The notes beneath the pieces are model-generated. The model had not been told where the DNA came from. It saw only the letters and a program-made list of their open reading frames with translations, and ran no database searches. From Rhodocyclaceae bacterium (GTDB lineage Bacteria; Pseudomonadota; Gammaproteobacteria; Burkholderiales; Rhodocyclaceae), in contig JALNXH010000042.1 in assembly GCA_023230455.1 (NCBI GenBank), positions 1-13,478 on the forward strand: 13,478 nucleotides of DNA, in the 5' to 3' direction. Below are positions 7,329 to 13,478 of the stretch, piece by piece; positions within the stretch are counted from its first letter, which is position 1; each line of letters opens with the position of its first letter. Position numbers and translations under genes: made by a program.

Positions 7329-7397
7329 ATGCACGCCACACGCAGACGACCGGGGACGGCACCTTGCGGCCCGCAATCGTGGAATGGAGCCCGCTGA
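7329..7397 (+). CDS. Short leader ORF overlapping the kinase 3 start
   Basis: An ATG at 7329 with a near-consensus ribosome site (GGAGGAAAA) opens a 22-codon Arg/Pro/Gly-rich ORF that ends at TGA (7395-7397), sharing its final A with the kinase ATG (TGATG). This geometry is typical of translational coupling. The peptide has no recognised family. A frame change within this stretch, which would give the kinase a longer N-terminus, is the alternative. Confidence 0.4.
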   Translation: MHATRRRPGTAPCGPQSWNGAR

Positions 7398-8533
7398 TGG
7401 ACATGGAACCCCGCATCAGGCAGTTGCTCGACGAGAAACTGCTGAAAAGAGACCAGGGCCCCTATCGCTCACTGAGCGACGCGGACGTGAGCGCCAAGCT
7501 GGACCGCCTGCTAGCGGCCAACGACGTGCGCGACTATCGGGTCGAATCCATCGGCCGGCTGGCCGGCGGCGCATCGAAGGAACAGTTCCTGTTCACCCTG
7601 TCCACGCCGGGCAAGACCGAAAAGCTGGTACTGCGCATGGACCCGCTGGAAGGCGTAGTCGAGACCTGCCGCCACCGCGAGGCCGAGCTGATCGATGCGT
7701 TCCAGGGACATGTGCCCGTGCCGGAGGTGCGCTTCCTCGACGGCGAGGGTGCGCATCTGGGGCAGCCGGGTGTTGTGACCAGCTTCGTCGGCGGCGTCAC
7801 CAAACCGCCCGTGCAGTCCAAGGTGGTGGTGTCCGGCGTGGGCACCTCCTTCAACCAGGAATGGCGCGACCGGATCGTGCCGGAGTTCATCGACAATCTG
7901 GCGCGCATCCACGCCTTCGACTGGCGCTCCGCTTCGCTGCCGCATTTCCAGGCACCGACCGGGTATCCGACCCAGGCGGCGCTGTGGCAGGTGAATTGGT
8001 GGAGCAAGGTCTGGCACGACGACCACATTCCCGCCTATCCGCTCTTCACTACCGGCGAACGCTGGCTGCGCGAGCATCTGCCGTCCTGCGCCGAGGACGA
8101 TCTGGTGGTGGTGCATGCGGACTATCGCACCGGCAATTTCATGTTCGATGCCGAGACGGGCAAGTTCACCGCCATCCTCGACTGGGAACTGGCGCACATC
8201 GGCGATTTCCATGAAGAACTGGCATGGACGACGCAGCGCCTGTTTGCCGGCGAGCCCGACGGCGGCAAGAGCTACATCTGCGGCCTGATGACGCGGGAGG
8301 ATTTCTTCGCCCAGTACGAGGCGGCCACCGGCCGCACCATCAATCCGCGCACCCTCGCCTATTACGAGGCCCTCGGCTCCTACAAGTGCGCCACCCAGCT
8401 GCTGGGCAGCAGCCTGGCCGCCGCGGTGCGCCAGAACAACCATCAGGACCTGCTGCTGGCGTGGCTGGTGCCGCTGGGCCATACCTTCCTGGCCGAAATG
8501 GCGCGGGTCATCAAAGAGGAGAAAAGTCTGTGA
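7397..8533 (+). CDS. APH-fold phosphotransferase (kinase 3), LvaA-like context
   Basis: A 378-residue predicted kinase. It has the glycine-rich loop LAGGASK (55-61), catalytic motif HADYRTGN (240-247), where the usual HGD Gly is Ala, DWE (262-264) and a helical C-terminus (HQDLLLAWLVPLGH, 349-362). It is paralogous to kinase 2. The ATG at 7397 is chosen because it has GGAG seven bases upstream and overlaps a leader-ORF stop; the frame is open to a TTG at 7364. It overlaps the next gene by 4 bp (GTGA), so the two are translationally coupled. A kinase followed by a small helical protein matches the LvaA/LvaB pair of Pseudomonas putida levulinate catabolism, which phosphorylates 4-hydroxyacyl-CoA. 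By analogy the substrate could be a hydroxyacyl-CoA or tertiary alcohol (inference). Confidence 0.88.
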   Translation: MDMEPRIRQLLDEKLLKRDQGPYRSLSDADVSAKLDRLLAANDVRDYRVESIGRLAGGASKEQFLFTLSTPGKTEKLVLRMDPLEGVVETCRHREAELIDAFQGHVPVPEVRFLDGEGAHLGQPGVVTSFVGGVTKPPVQSKVVVSGVGTSFNQEWRDRIVPEFIDNLARIHAFDWRSASLPHFQAPTGYPTQAALWQVNWWSKVWHDDHIPAYPLFTTGERWLREHLPSCAEDDLVVVHADYRTGNFMFDAETGKFTAILDWELAHIGDFHEELAWTTQRLFAGEPDGGKSYICGLMTREDFFAQYEAATGRTINPRTLAYYEALGSYKCATQLLGSSLAAAVRQNNHQDLLLAWLVPLGHTFLAEMARVIKEEKSL

Positions 8534-9054
8534 CTCCCGATTTCGACGTACGCCTGCAAAGCGTGATCAAGGCCCTCGAACAGGTCATCCTGCCCGCCGT
8601 CGATCCGGCCAATCCGCTGGCGCTGGAACAGGCGGCTCTGGCCATCGGCCACCTGCACATGATGCGCGGACAGCTGCCGTACCTGAGCGATTACGTGAAC
8701 CTGTGCCGGGATGAAATCGCCCGCCTTGGCGAAAGCCTGACGGCGATTGCGGCCGGCGGCGCCGAAACCTTGGCCGCGGCCGTGGCCCTTGCGCAGGCAC
8801 TGCGCGGTGCGGCCGATCCGGCATTGCCGCCGGCCCAGGGCCGCGAGCTGATCGCGCAGGCGGTCGATGCGCTGATCCGCGCCTCCGGTGTGGACGGCAG
8901 CGAAACTTTCCGCGATGAATCGGAGAATCTCGTTCTCGACTACGGCATCCGGCAGACATCGCGGGATCGCGCCTGGTTCAAGGCCTCGGGCCTGGACCCG
9001 GACTGCGCGAAGCTGCCGTCGGCGGCGGAAATTCTCTCTGCGGCGCGAGGGTAG
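8530..9054 (+). CDS. Small helical kinase-partner protein (LvaB/DUF6285-like)
   Basis: 174 residues starting at the GTG at 8530, which overlaps the kinase stop (GTGA) and has GAGGAG eight bases upstream. It is mostly helical: LQSVIKALEQVILPAV (9-24), ALEQAALAIGHLHMMR (30-45) and a long Ala-rich helix region near 73-90; no signal or membrane segment. The opening pattern matches the N-terminal domain of the kinase at 240-1781 (LHSLEHILAPEL). I relate it to the DUF6285/LvaB class of small proteins found beside APH-fold kinases, from memory and with moderate certainty. LvaB is needed for LvaA kinase activity, so a subunit or substrate-presenting role is the best guess. It is longer than I would expect for LvaB itself. 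Confidence 0.75.
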   Translation: MTPDFDVRLQSVIKALEQVILPAVDPANPLALEQAALAIGHLHMMRGQLPYLSDYVNLCRDEIARLGESLTAIAAGGAETLAAAVALAQALRGAADPALPPAQGRELIAQAVDALIRASGVDGSETFRDESENLVLDYGIRQTSRDRAWFKASGLDPDCAKLPSAAEILSAARG

Positions 9055-9061
9055 CCCCGGG

Positions 9062-9078
9062 GCGGAGTGATGCTCCGC
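9062..9078. terminator. Short hairpin between convergent genes
   Basis: GCGGAG (9062-9067) and CTCCGC (9073-9078) form a 6-bp GC-rich stem with a 5-base loop in the 28-bp gap between the kinase-partner gene and the convergent LAL regulator. No T run is present. It may act as a weak bidirectional terminator. Confidence 0.35.
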
Positions 9079-9082
9079 GGTG

Positions 9083-11842
9083 CTAACGCGACAGCAGGTT
9101 GAGTGATCGGGCGCGGGCCAGCGCGGCGGCTCGGTTGGTGACGCCGAACTTGCGGTACAGATTTTTCAGGTGCCACTTGATGGTGTTCAGGGACGCGCTG
9201 GTATGGGCCGCAATCTGATGGTTGGACAGGCCCAGGTCCACCAGCTGCAACAGTTCGATCTCGCGTCGGGTCGGCGTTCCGAGGGGGCCCGGCTCCGCGC
9301 CCATCCCCGCCGACTGCTCGTGCAGGAAACGATTCTCGATCGGCAGGTGGCGGCAGATTTCGGCGAAGAAGGCCCGCTCCGTCGCCAGGGTGAATGACCA
9401 GGATGCGGCTGTCGTGTCGTTGACCAGGGTGGCGATGGTGGCGGCACGGTCGTGGAAGGGGCGGACGATGCCATGGCGCGAGGCCCGGATCACCGCCAGC
9501 ATCAGTTCCTTCGAAGCGAGCCGTGTGTTGCCGTTGCGCAGGGCGACAATCGCCTTGTCCAGTCCCAGTTCCACCAGGCGGGCAATGCGGCCGTCGGCCT
9601 GGGCGAGACGGGTTTCTTCCTCGATCAGGCCTTCGGCCTTTTTGAATTCGCACTGGGCGATGGCAAGGTCGATCGCCGTTGCCGTCCACAGGTCGCGATA
9701 GCGCGGATTGGTCAGCGCGTCCGGATGGGCCGCATGACCGTGCTTGCCTGCACCCAAGCCCAGCTGCACCGCCTCACCCTGCGCCTCTTCAAGCTTGCCC
9801 AGGCATAGCAGGCGTCGCGTCAGGTAACAGGAAAGCATCAGGGAGAGGCGCGGCGGATAGCTGTCTGCGATCCGCCGCAGGGGGAGCAGTGAAATCCATC
9901 CCTCGGCCGTTCCGTCCCACAATTTGATGGCGGCTTCGAGCCCGCAGGCGACGATGTCCACCAGGCCGTGGCCGTGGGCGGTACGCAAGCCGTGCAGTAC
10001 CAGTTCGCGCGCCGCGTCGGGCGCACCCGTTTCAACGGCGCAGAGGGCCGCCACCAGGGACATGTTGCCGTGGAGTCCGGAGTCGACGCCGAGGATCTCG
10101 CCAACGCGGGCGCGGCCGGCCAGCAGTTCGGGGTAGGCACTGGCGTACCTGCCTTCGAGGATCGAAAGGAGGCCGTAGATTTCGCAGACCCAGCCTTCCG
10201 AATAGGCGCCGGAAACCTCCAGCATGATCGGCTGGGCGAGGTCCATGGTCTTGCGCGCCTGGGCGAACCGGTAAGTGCTGGCGAGGCAGCAGCTCTTGAT
10301 GCAGTACATCGAGGCGAGATTGTACGAATCCGCAGTCTTGGTTTCGGCCAGCCAGCGCACGGCGCCGGCATCCGCGTCCGCCAGCCGGTCGCTGAAAAGA
10401 TCGATGCAGACCCGCAGATGGTCGATACGCGAGGGAAGGTCCGCGGCGGGCGCGTTGGTCTTGCCGGAAAAACGTCGCAGGCGTTCGGCCAGCCTTTCGT
10501 GCTGCACGCGGCCGCTCTCGAAGCGGCGCCGATAAACCAGCGCCCAGACGTAGAGGTAGTGGGCTTCCCAGCCGAGCTGGACGTTTTCCGCCTCCAGGCG
10601 TTCGGCCCAGTCGATGTACTGTTGGTTGTCGCCCTGGTCGCGCAGGAACATGTTTGCGGTGCGGTCCAGCATGCGGCTCGCGGTAGGCGCGTTGCCCGAG
10701 GCCAGGGCGTACTCGATCGCATCGCGCCACAGCTTGTTGCGCCCGCACCAGTCGGCGGCGCGCTTCAGGACGTCCCGCTTCCGCTCCGCATCGAGAGAGC
10801 GTTCGGCCTCGCCCAGCAGGTATTCGCGAAACAGTCCGTGCAGCCGATACCATTTGCGATTGCGGTCGAGGGGGATGACGAACAGGTTCCGCTGCACGAT
10901 CTCATCGACGCGGTGCTCCGCATCGGCTGTCCCGATCGCATGGCGGCACAACTCGACACTGAAGGTGCGCAGTTGCGCCAGGCAGAGCAGGAAGTCGCGC
11001 AACTCTGCGGTAAAGCCCTGTAGCACCTTGCGGTTAAGCAGGGCCGCGACATCTTCGTCCGATCCTGAAAAGGCTTCCAGGGCGATGAGGGGCTGTGCGG
11101 CATCGACGAGGGCGATTTGCGCCATCCGGACGGCGGCGGGCCAGCCTTCGGTTTGGCGCAGGACGGTTTCGACGCCGGAGAGGCCGATCTGTTTTTCCAG
11201 TTCGGCGCCGAGTAGTTCGCGCACCTCCTGCGCGTTCATGCACAGATCGGCCAGCCTGACCTGGCGGACCAACCCTTCGAGCTTGGCTCGTCCGAGATCG
11301 ATCGTCGGGGCGACAGTGCTGGACCAGACGAGGCGGATGGAGGGCGCGGTGCGGAACACCAGGGCGTCGAGTAGCGTTCCCAGGGCCTCGTCGGTACAGC
11401 TATTGAGGTTGTCGATAAAAATCGTTGCAGGAGCCGCAAGTTCGGCGATCATTCCAAGCAGGCCTTCTATACGGTTGCCGAGGGACTTGCTTCCACGAAA
11501 AAGACTCTGCGTCGGATGGATCGCTCCTTCGTGGCCCGCCAGCAAGGCGATCAGGGATTCGATCACTCGTTCGGCATCGGCATCGCGGTCGTCCAGCCCG
11601 ATCCAGAAACAGGACTCACCCTGCCGGCTTTGCCAAGAATAGAGTTCCGACATGAGTATGGTTTTGCCGTACCCGATCGGTGCGACGATGCTTAAGACTT
11701 TTGCCCGGAGAGTCCCTTCCCGCGTCAATTCACCAAGCAGGCGTGTGCGTACCGGCCGGAACATGAAATTCGGCGGACTGAGGTAACCCGATACCCCTGC
11801 CGGAAGCGGCTGGCTCAACCGCTTCGGTGGTTTTCTCCCCAC
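9083..11842 (-). CDS. LAL/MalT-like LuxR-family transcriptional regulator
   Basis: A 919-residue large ATP-binding LuxR-family regulator. The N-terminal STAND-type NTPase has Walker A APIGYGKT (54-61) and Walker B TIFIDNL (140-146). The middle is a long helical region of the TPR-like kind found in MalT. The C-terminal LuxR helix-turn-helix spans about 854-919, with the recognition part SLNTIKWHLKNLYRKFGV. Such proteins bind ATP and an inducer, oligomerise and activate promoters with weak -35 boxes. The start is GTG at 11842, with GAGGAG seven to nine bases upstream. Convergent to the kinase 3 operon and next to the divergent promoter region, it is the likely activator of this pathway (inference). 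Length and domain order are normal for the family. Confidence 0.92.
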   Translation of the reverse strand: MGRKPPKRLSQPLPAGVSGYLSPPNFMFRPVRTRLLGELTREGTLRAKVLSIVAPIGYGKTILMSELYSWQSRQGESCFWIGLDDRDADAERVIESLIALLAGHEGAIHPTQSLFRGSKSLGNRIEGLLGMIAELAAPATIFIDNLNSCTDEALGTLLDALVFRTAPSIRLVWSSTVAPTIDLGRAKLEGLVRQVRLADLCMNAQEVRELLGAELEKQIGLSGVETVLRQTEGWPAAVRMAQIALVDAAQPLIALEAFSGSDEDVAALLNRKVLQGFTAELRDFLLCLAQLRTFSVELCRHAIGTADAEHRVDEIVQRNLFVIPLDRNRKWYRLHGLFREYLLGEAERSLDAERKRDVLKRAADWCGRNKLWRDAIEYALASGNAPTASRMLDRTANMFLRDQGDNQQYIDWAERLEAENVQLGWEAHYLYVWALVYRRRFESGRVQHERLAERLRRFSGKTNAPAADLPSRIDHLRVCIDLFSDRLADADAGAVRWLAETKTADSYNLASMYCIKSCCLASTYRFAQARKTMDLAQPIMLEVSGAYSEGWVCEIYGLLSILEGRYASAYPELLAGRARVGEILGVDSGLHGNMSLVAALCAVETGAPDAARELVLHGLRTAHGHGLVDIVACGLEAAIKLWDGTAEGWISLLPLRRIADSYPPRLSLMLSCYLTRRLLCLGKLEEAQGEAVQLGLGAGKHGHAAHPDALTNPRYRDLWTATAIDLAIAQCEFKKAEGLIEEETRLAQADGRIARLVELGLDKAIVALRNGNTRLASKELMLAVIRASRHGIVRPFHDRAATIATLVNDTTAASWSFTLATERAFFAEICRHLPIENRFLHEQSAGMGAEPGPLGTPTRREIELLQLVDLGLSNHQIAAHTSASLNTIKWHLKNLYRKFGVTNRAAALARARSLNLLSR

Positions 11843-11868
11843 GATGGAACTCTCCTCTGTGGGTGGGG

Positions 11869-11874
11869 AGTATA
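11869..11874 (-). promoter_or_regulatory. Possible -10 box for the LAL regulator
   Basis: TATACT on the minus strand lies 27 bases before the GTG start. No matching -35 hexamer is found 16-18 bases upstream, so support is limited to the -10. Confidence 0.3.
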
Positions 11875-11949
11875 GCGAGCGACTACTCTGGCGGCCTCCT
11901 GTCGAGGGCGGCGAATCATTGAAGGCCAGGGGGAGCGTGCAATCTGGCG

Positions 11950-11989
11950 CCCGAAAAACAAAAAGGCCAAACGTCTGAAAACATTTGGC
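11950..11989 (-). terminator. Strong Rho-independent terminator
   Basis: On the minus strand, GCCAAATGT pairs with ACGTTTGGC (one G-U pair) around a TTTCAG loop, spanning 11966-11989. It is followed by C and then TTTTTGTTTTT (11954-11964). It begins about 10 bases after the CCA end of the tRNA fragment, which is where a tRNA gene's own terminator would lie. It also ends leftward transcription from the acyl-CoA dehydrogenase gene before it meets the LAL promoter. Confidence 0.85.
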
Positions 11990-11999
11990 TTGTCTGCGT

Positions 12000-12027
12000 T
12001 GGTGGTTCCAGGGGCAGGATTTGAACC
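12000..12027 (-). tRNA. 3' fragment of a tRNA gene (T-loop to CCA), probable attachment site
   Basis: The minus strand reads GGTTCAAATCC (T loop TTCAAAT), then TGCCCCTGGAACCA, i.e. T-stem 3' side, acceptor 3' side, discriminator and encoded CCA, then a strong terminator. Upstream the T-stem partner is missing: CCCGG faces CCTGC and only three of five pairs form. No D arm, anticodon arm or 5' acceptor (expected near TCCAGGG) is present. It is therefore a broken tRNA end, as left by tRNA-targeting integrases. The amino-acid identity cannot be assigned. Confidence 0.6.
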
Positions 12028-12096
12028 GGGTTGATTGTCAACAAACCTTAGGCGATGACCTGCAAAAAGGGGAGGTGCGCAACCATGAAGACTGAT

Positions 12097-13269
12097 TTAT
12101 CGCGTTGCTGAACGCGTTGTCTTCAAGTTTTCGAACAGTTGCCTGGCGATGATGGTCTTCATAACCTCGACAGAACCACCGGCAATCTTCACGATCCGGG
12201 CATCCGCATATGCCCGGGCTATGGGGCTTTCCCACATATAGCCAGCGCCCCCGAAGAACTGTAGGCACTCATCGACAGCCTTGCAATGAAAATTGCTGGT
12301 CCATAACTTGGCCATTGCCGCATCTACGGAGTCGAGTGCACCGCTCATATACAGCTCGATGCACTTGTCCGTAAATACACGGGTAATCGTCGCCTCGGTC
12401 TTCAGTTCCGCCAATTTGAACTGAGTGTTTTGAAACTGTGCAATCGGCTGGCCCAATGCCTCTCGCTGGGCTACGTAGTCGATGGTCCACTCGATGACAG
12501 CCTCTGCAACGACCGCCGAGCGAATCGCTTGCATAAGCCTCTCCTCGACCAGCTTTGCCATCATTATCAGGAAACCCTCGCCTTCCCGCCCGAGCATGCT
12601 GGATGCCGCCACACGCAGATCGTCGAAGAAGAGCTCTGAAGTGTCCTGGGCATACATGCCCACCTTATTCAGATTGCGCCCACGCCTAAAACCGTCGAGA
12701 TCGCCCTCGACGAGAAACAGCGAGATTCCTTTGGCGCCCAATTTGGCGTTAGTTTTCGTTGCCACCACGGCCACATCGCAGAGTTGGCCGTTGGAAATGA
12801 AGACTTTCTGTCCGTTAATAACGAAATCGTTGCCGTCGCGAACGGCACGCGTACGGATTTCTTTGAGATCGCTGCCGGCATGCGGCTCCGTCATCGCAAC
12901 GGCACCGATAGCCTCGCCACTGACCATCTTTGGCAGCCAGTGGAGCTTTTGCTCCTCCGTGCCAAAATTCATGATGTAACTTGCAACCGGTCCTGTATGA
13001 ATGAGAAACCCGGGACCGCTGGCGCCGATGCGCCACAGTTCTTCCGTAACAATTACGTCATAAAGAAAGTCAAGCCCGCGGCCGCCGTAAATTTCAGGAA
13101 TAGTGCAGCAAAGGAGCCCTTCCGCACCGGCCTTGCGCCAGAGGGCACGCGGAACGACTCCGTCGCACTCCCACTGAGCGTGATAGGGGACGATTTCGCG
13201 CTCCATAAACTGCCGTACGGATGCGCGAAAAACGTCGTGCTTTTCACGAAACAGCGGACGTTCAATCAT
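12097..13269 (-). CDS. Acyl-CoA dehydrogenase, LCAD-like
   Basis: A flavoprotein of about 390 residues introducing a 2,3-double bond into an acyl-CoA (or, in specialised members, acting on substituted acyl-CoAs). It shows the FAD-binding segment AMTEPHAGSD (125-134), the QREALGQPI segment (268-276) and GGAGYMWESPIARAYADAR (340-358). The usual catalytic Glu of the IYEGT motif is Gly here (IAGGSVE, 362-368). Instead VEERL (241-245) supplies Glu, the position used by long-chain and isovaleryl-CoA dehydrogenases, so activity is expected. The start is set at the ATG at 13269 (MIERPLFREKHDVF); a TTG at 13281 is in frame. Neither has a clear ribosome site, and a short ORF with an AGAAGG sequence runs across the start. 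Lower GC than the genes to the left. Confidence 0.9.
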   Translation of the reverse strand: MIERPLFREKHDVFRASVRQFMEREIVPYHAQWECDGVVPRALWRKAGAEGLLCCTIPEIYGGRGLDFLYDVIVTEELWRIGASGPGFLIHTGPVASYIMNFGTEEQKLHWLPKMVSGEAIGAVAMTEPHAGSDLKEIRTRAVRDGNDFVINGQKVFISNGQLCDVAVVATKTNAKLGAKGISLFLVEGDLDGFRRGRNLNKVGMYAQDTSELFFDDLRVAASSMLGREGEGFLIMMAKLVEERLMQAIRSAVVAEAVIEWTIDYVAQREALGQPIAQFQNTQFKLAELKTEATITRVFTDKCIELYMSGALDSVDAAMAKLWTSNFHCKAVDECLQFFGGAGYMWESPIARAYADARIVKIAGGSVEVMKTIIARQLFENLKTTRSATR

Positions 13270-13303
13270 CTCGTCTATCAATCTGCGGATGTTGCGTGGT
13301 CAT
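13262..13303 (-). CDS. Short ORF overlapping the acyl-CoA dehydrogenase start
   Basis: The ATG at 13303 follows GAGAAGG at a short spacing of three bases and encodes MTTQHPQIDRRDD, ending eight bases inside the dehydrogenase gene. It is one base out of frame with it. Removing one base near codon 8 would give an N-terminus running MTTQHPQ into LIDEMIERPLFRE, which looks like a natural dehydrogenase start. So this is either a coupling leader or a single-base frame error. Confidence 0.35.
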   Translation of the reverse strand: MTTQHPQIDRRDD

Positions 13304-13321
13304 ATGCCTTCTCTGGGAAGC

Positions 13322-13345
13322 TTGGCTGGGCAGCCGCCCAGCCAA
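13322..13345. terminator. Perfect 10-bp hairpin between hydratase and dehydrogenase genes
   Basis: TTGGCTGGGC (13322-13331) and GCCCAGCCAA (13336-13345) form a perfect stem with a 4-base loop, 10 bases after the enoyl-CoA hydratase stop. No U run follows on the minus strand, so it may be a partial terminator or an mRNA-stabilising hairpin between two genes of one transcript. Confidence 0.5.
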
Positions 13346-13355
13346 ACGGAACAAA

Positions 13356-13478
13356 TCAGCCAACAAATTTCTTGAAGTCGGGCTTGCGCTTCTCCATGAA
13401 GGCAGCAACCCCCTCCTTCGACTCATCCGTTGCGTAGAACAACTTCAATCCATGCAGCGCCATGTTGGCTATACCACG
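13356..13478 (-). CDS. Enoyl-CoA hydratase/isomerase family, C-terminal end only
   Basis: The last 40 codons of a gene entering from the right edge, ending at TGA (13356-13358). The end, with GVAAFMEKRKPDFKKFVG, is the typical C-terminus of crotonase-family enoyl-CoA hydratases (an AFxEKRxPxF-like segment). It lies 86 bp upstream of the acyl-CoA dehydrogenase on the same strand, so the two are probably co-transcribed and supply successive beta-oxidation steps. The active-site part lies outside the window, so hydratase versus isomerase cannot be decided. Confidence 0.8.
   Translation of the reverse strand, partial: RGIANMALHGLKLFYATDESKEGVAAFMEKRKPDFKKFVG

Noticed and set aside
7511..8482. 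Minus-strand open frame of 323 codons
   Set aside because: It is antisense to kinase 3, which carries all kinase motifs; the product has no family features.
240..8533. Antibiotic-resistance role for the three APH-fold kinases
   Set aside because: The fold is shared by many metabolic kinases, and the neighbours (SDR, lipocalin-like proteins, small helical partner, LAL regulator) indicate catabolism.
1868..11928. A 12-base repeat, ATCATTGAAGGC, near 1868 and 11917
   Set aside because: Several 12-base matches are expected by chance in 13 kb, and the flanks do not match.
12000..12090. Intact tRNA gene
   Set aside because: No 5' acceptor, D arm or anticodon arm can be built upstream of the T loop, and the T stem has only partial pairing.
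1..13478. CRISPR array, insertion sequence or transposase
   Set aside because: No regularly spaced repeats, no transposase motif and no paired terminal inverted repeats were seen on either strand.

Overview
The window is a GC-rich bacterial segment. Codon use, the LAL-type LuxR regulator, the SDR and acyl-CoA dehydrogenase genes and a tRNA 3' end with encoded CCA point to a proteobacterium, perhaps a betaproteobacterium; this placement is a weak inference. It is a catabolic locus, not housekeeping or phage DNA.

Layout, left to right. (1) At 1-140 there is the probable tail of a rightward gene, followed by a hairpin. (2) At 240-1781 (+) lies an APH-fold small-molecule kinase with an extra N-terminal helical domain. 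(3) At 7067-1909 (-) a five-gene block reads leftwards: a short-chain dehydrogenase (SDR), a second APH-fold kinase, and three consecutive AttH/CrtC-like double-lipocalin proteins carrying a (R/D)D(R/H)SWGxR-type motif. (4) A divergent control region of about 210 bp (7116-7328) contains two dyads. (5) At 7397-9054 (+) a third APH-fold kinase overlaps by 4 bp a small helical protein that resembles the extra domain of the first kinase. (6) At 11842-9083 (-) lies a 919-residue MalT-like LAL regulator, convergent with the kinase pair and the likely local regulator. (7) At 11950-12027 (-) there is a 3' tRNA fragment with its own strong terminator, apparently an integration scar. (8) At 13478-12097 (-) lie the end of an enoyl-CoA hydratase gene and an LCAD-like acyl-CoA dehydrogenase, in visibly lower-GC DNA.

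How the genes may work together (inference). In bacterial levulinate degradation, an APH-fold kinase (LvaA) with a small partner (LvaB) phosphorylates a hydroxyacyl-CoA so that the hydroxyl can be eliminated, with help from an acyl-CoA dehydrogenase-family protein. In anaerobic cholesterol degradation, an ATP-dependent 25-hydroxysteroid kinase activates a tertiary alcohol for elimination. This locus holds three such kinases, two copies of a putative partner module (one free, one fused), an SDR and three lipocalin-fold proteins of the broad family that includes the carotenoid hydratase CrtC. The best reading is a pathway that activates hydroxyl groups by phosphorylation to dehydrate or rearrange a hydrophobic or CoA-bound substrate such as a branched hydroxy acid, isoprenoid or steroid side chain. 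The substrate cannot be read from the sequence.

The SDR, the third kinase and the acyl-CoA dehydrogenase each have a short ORF with Shine-Dalgarno-like bases that ends at or just past the main start codon. These could be translational-coupling leaders or signs of frame damage.
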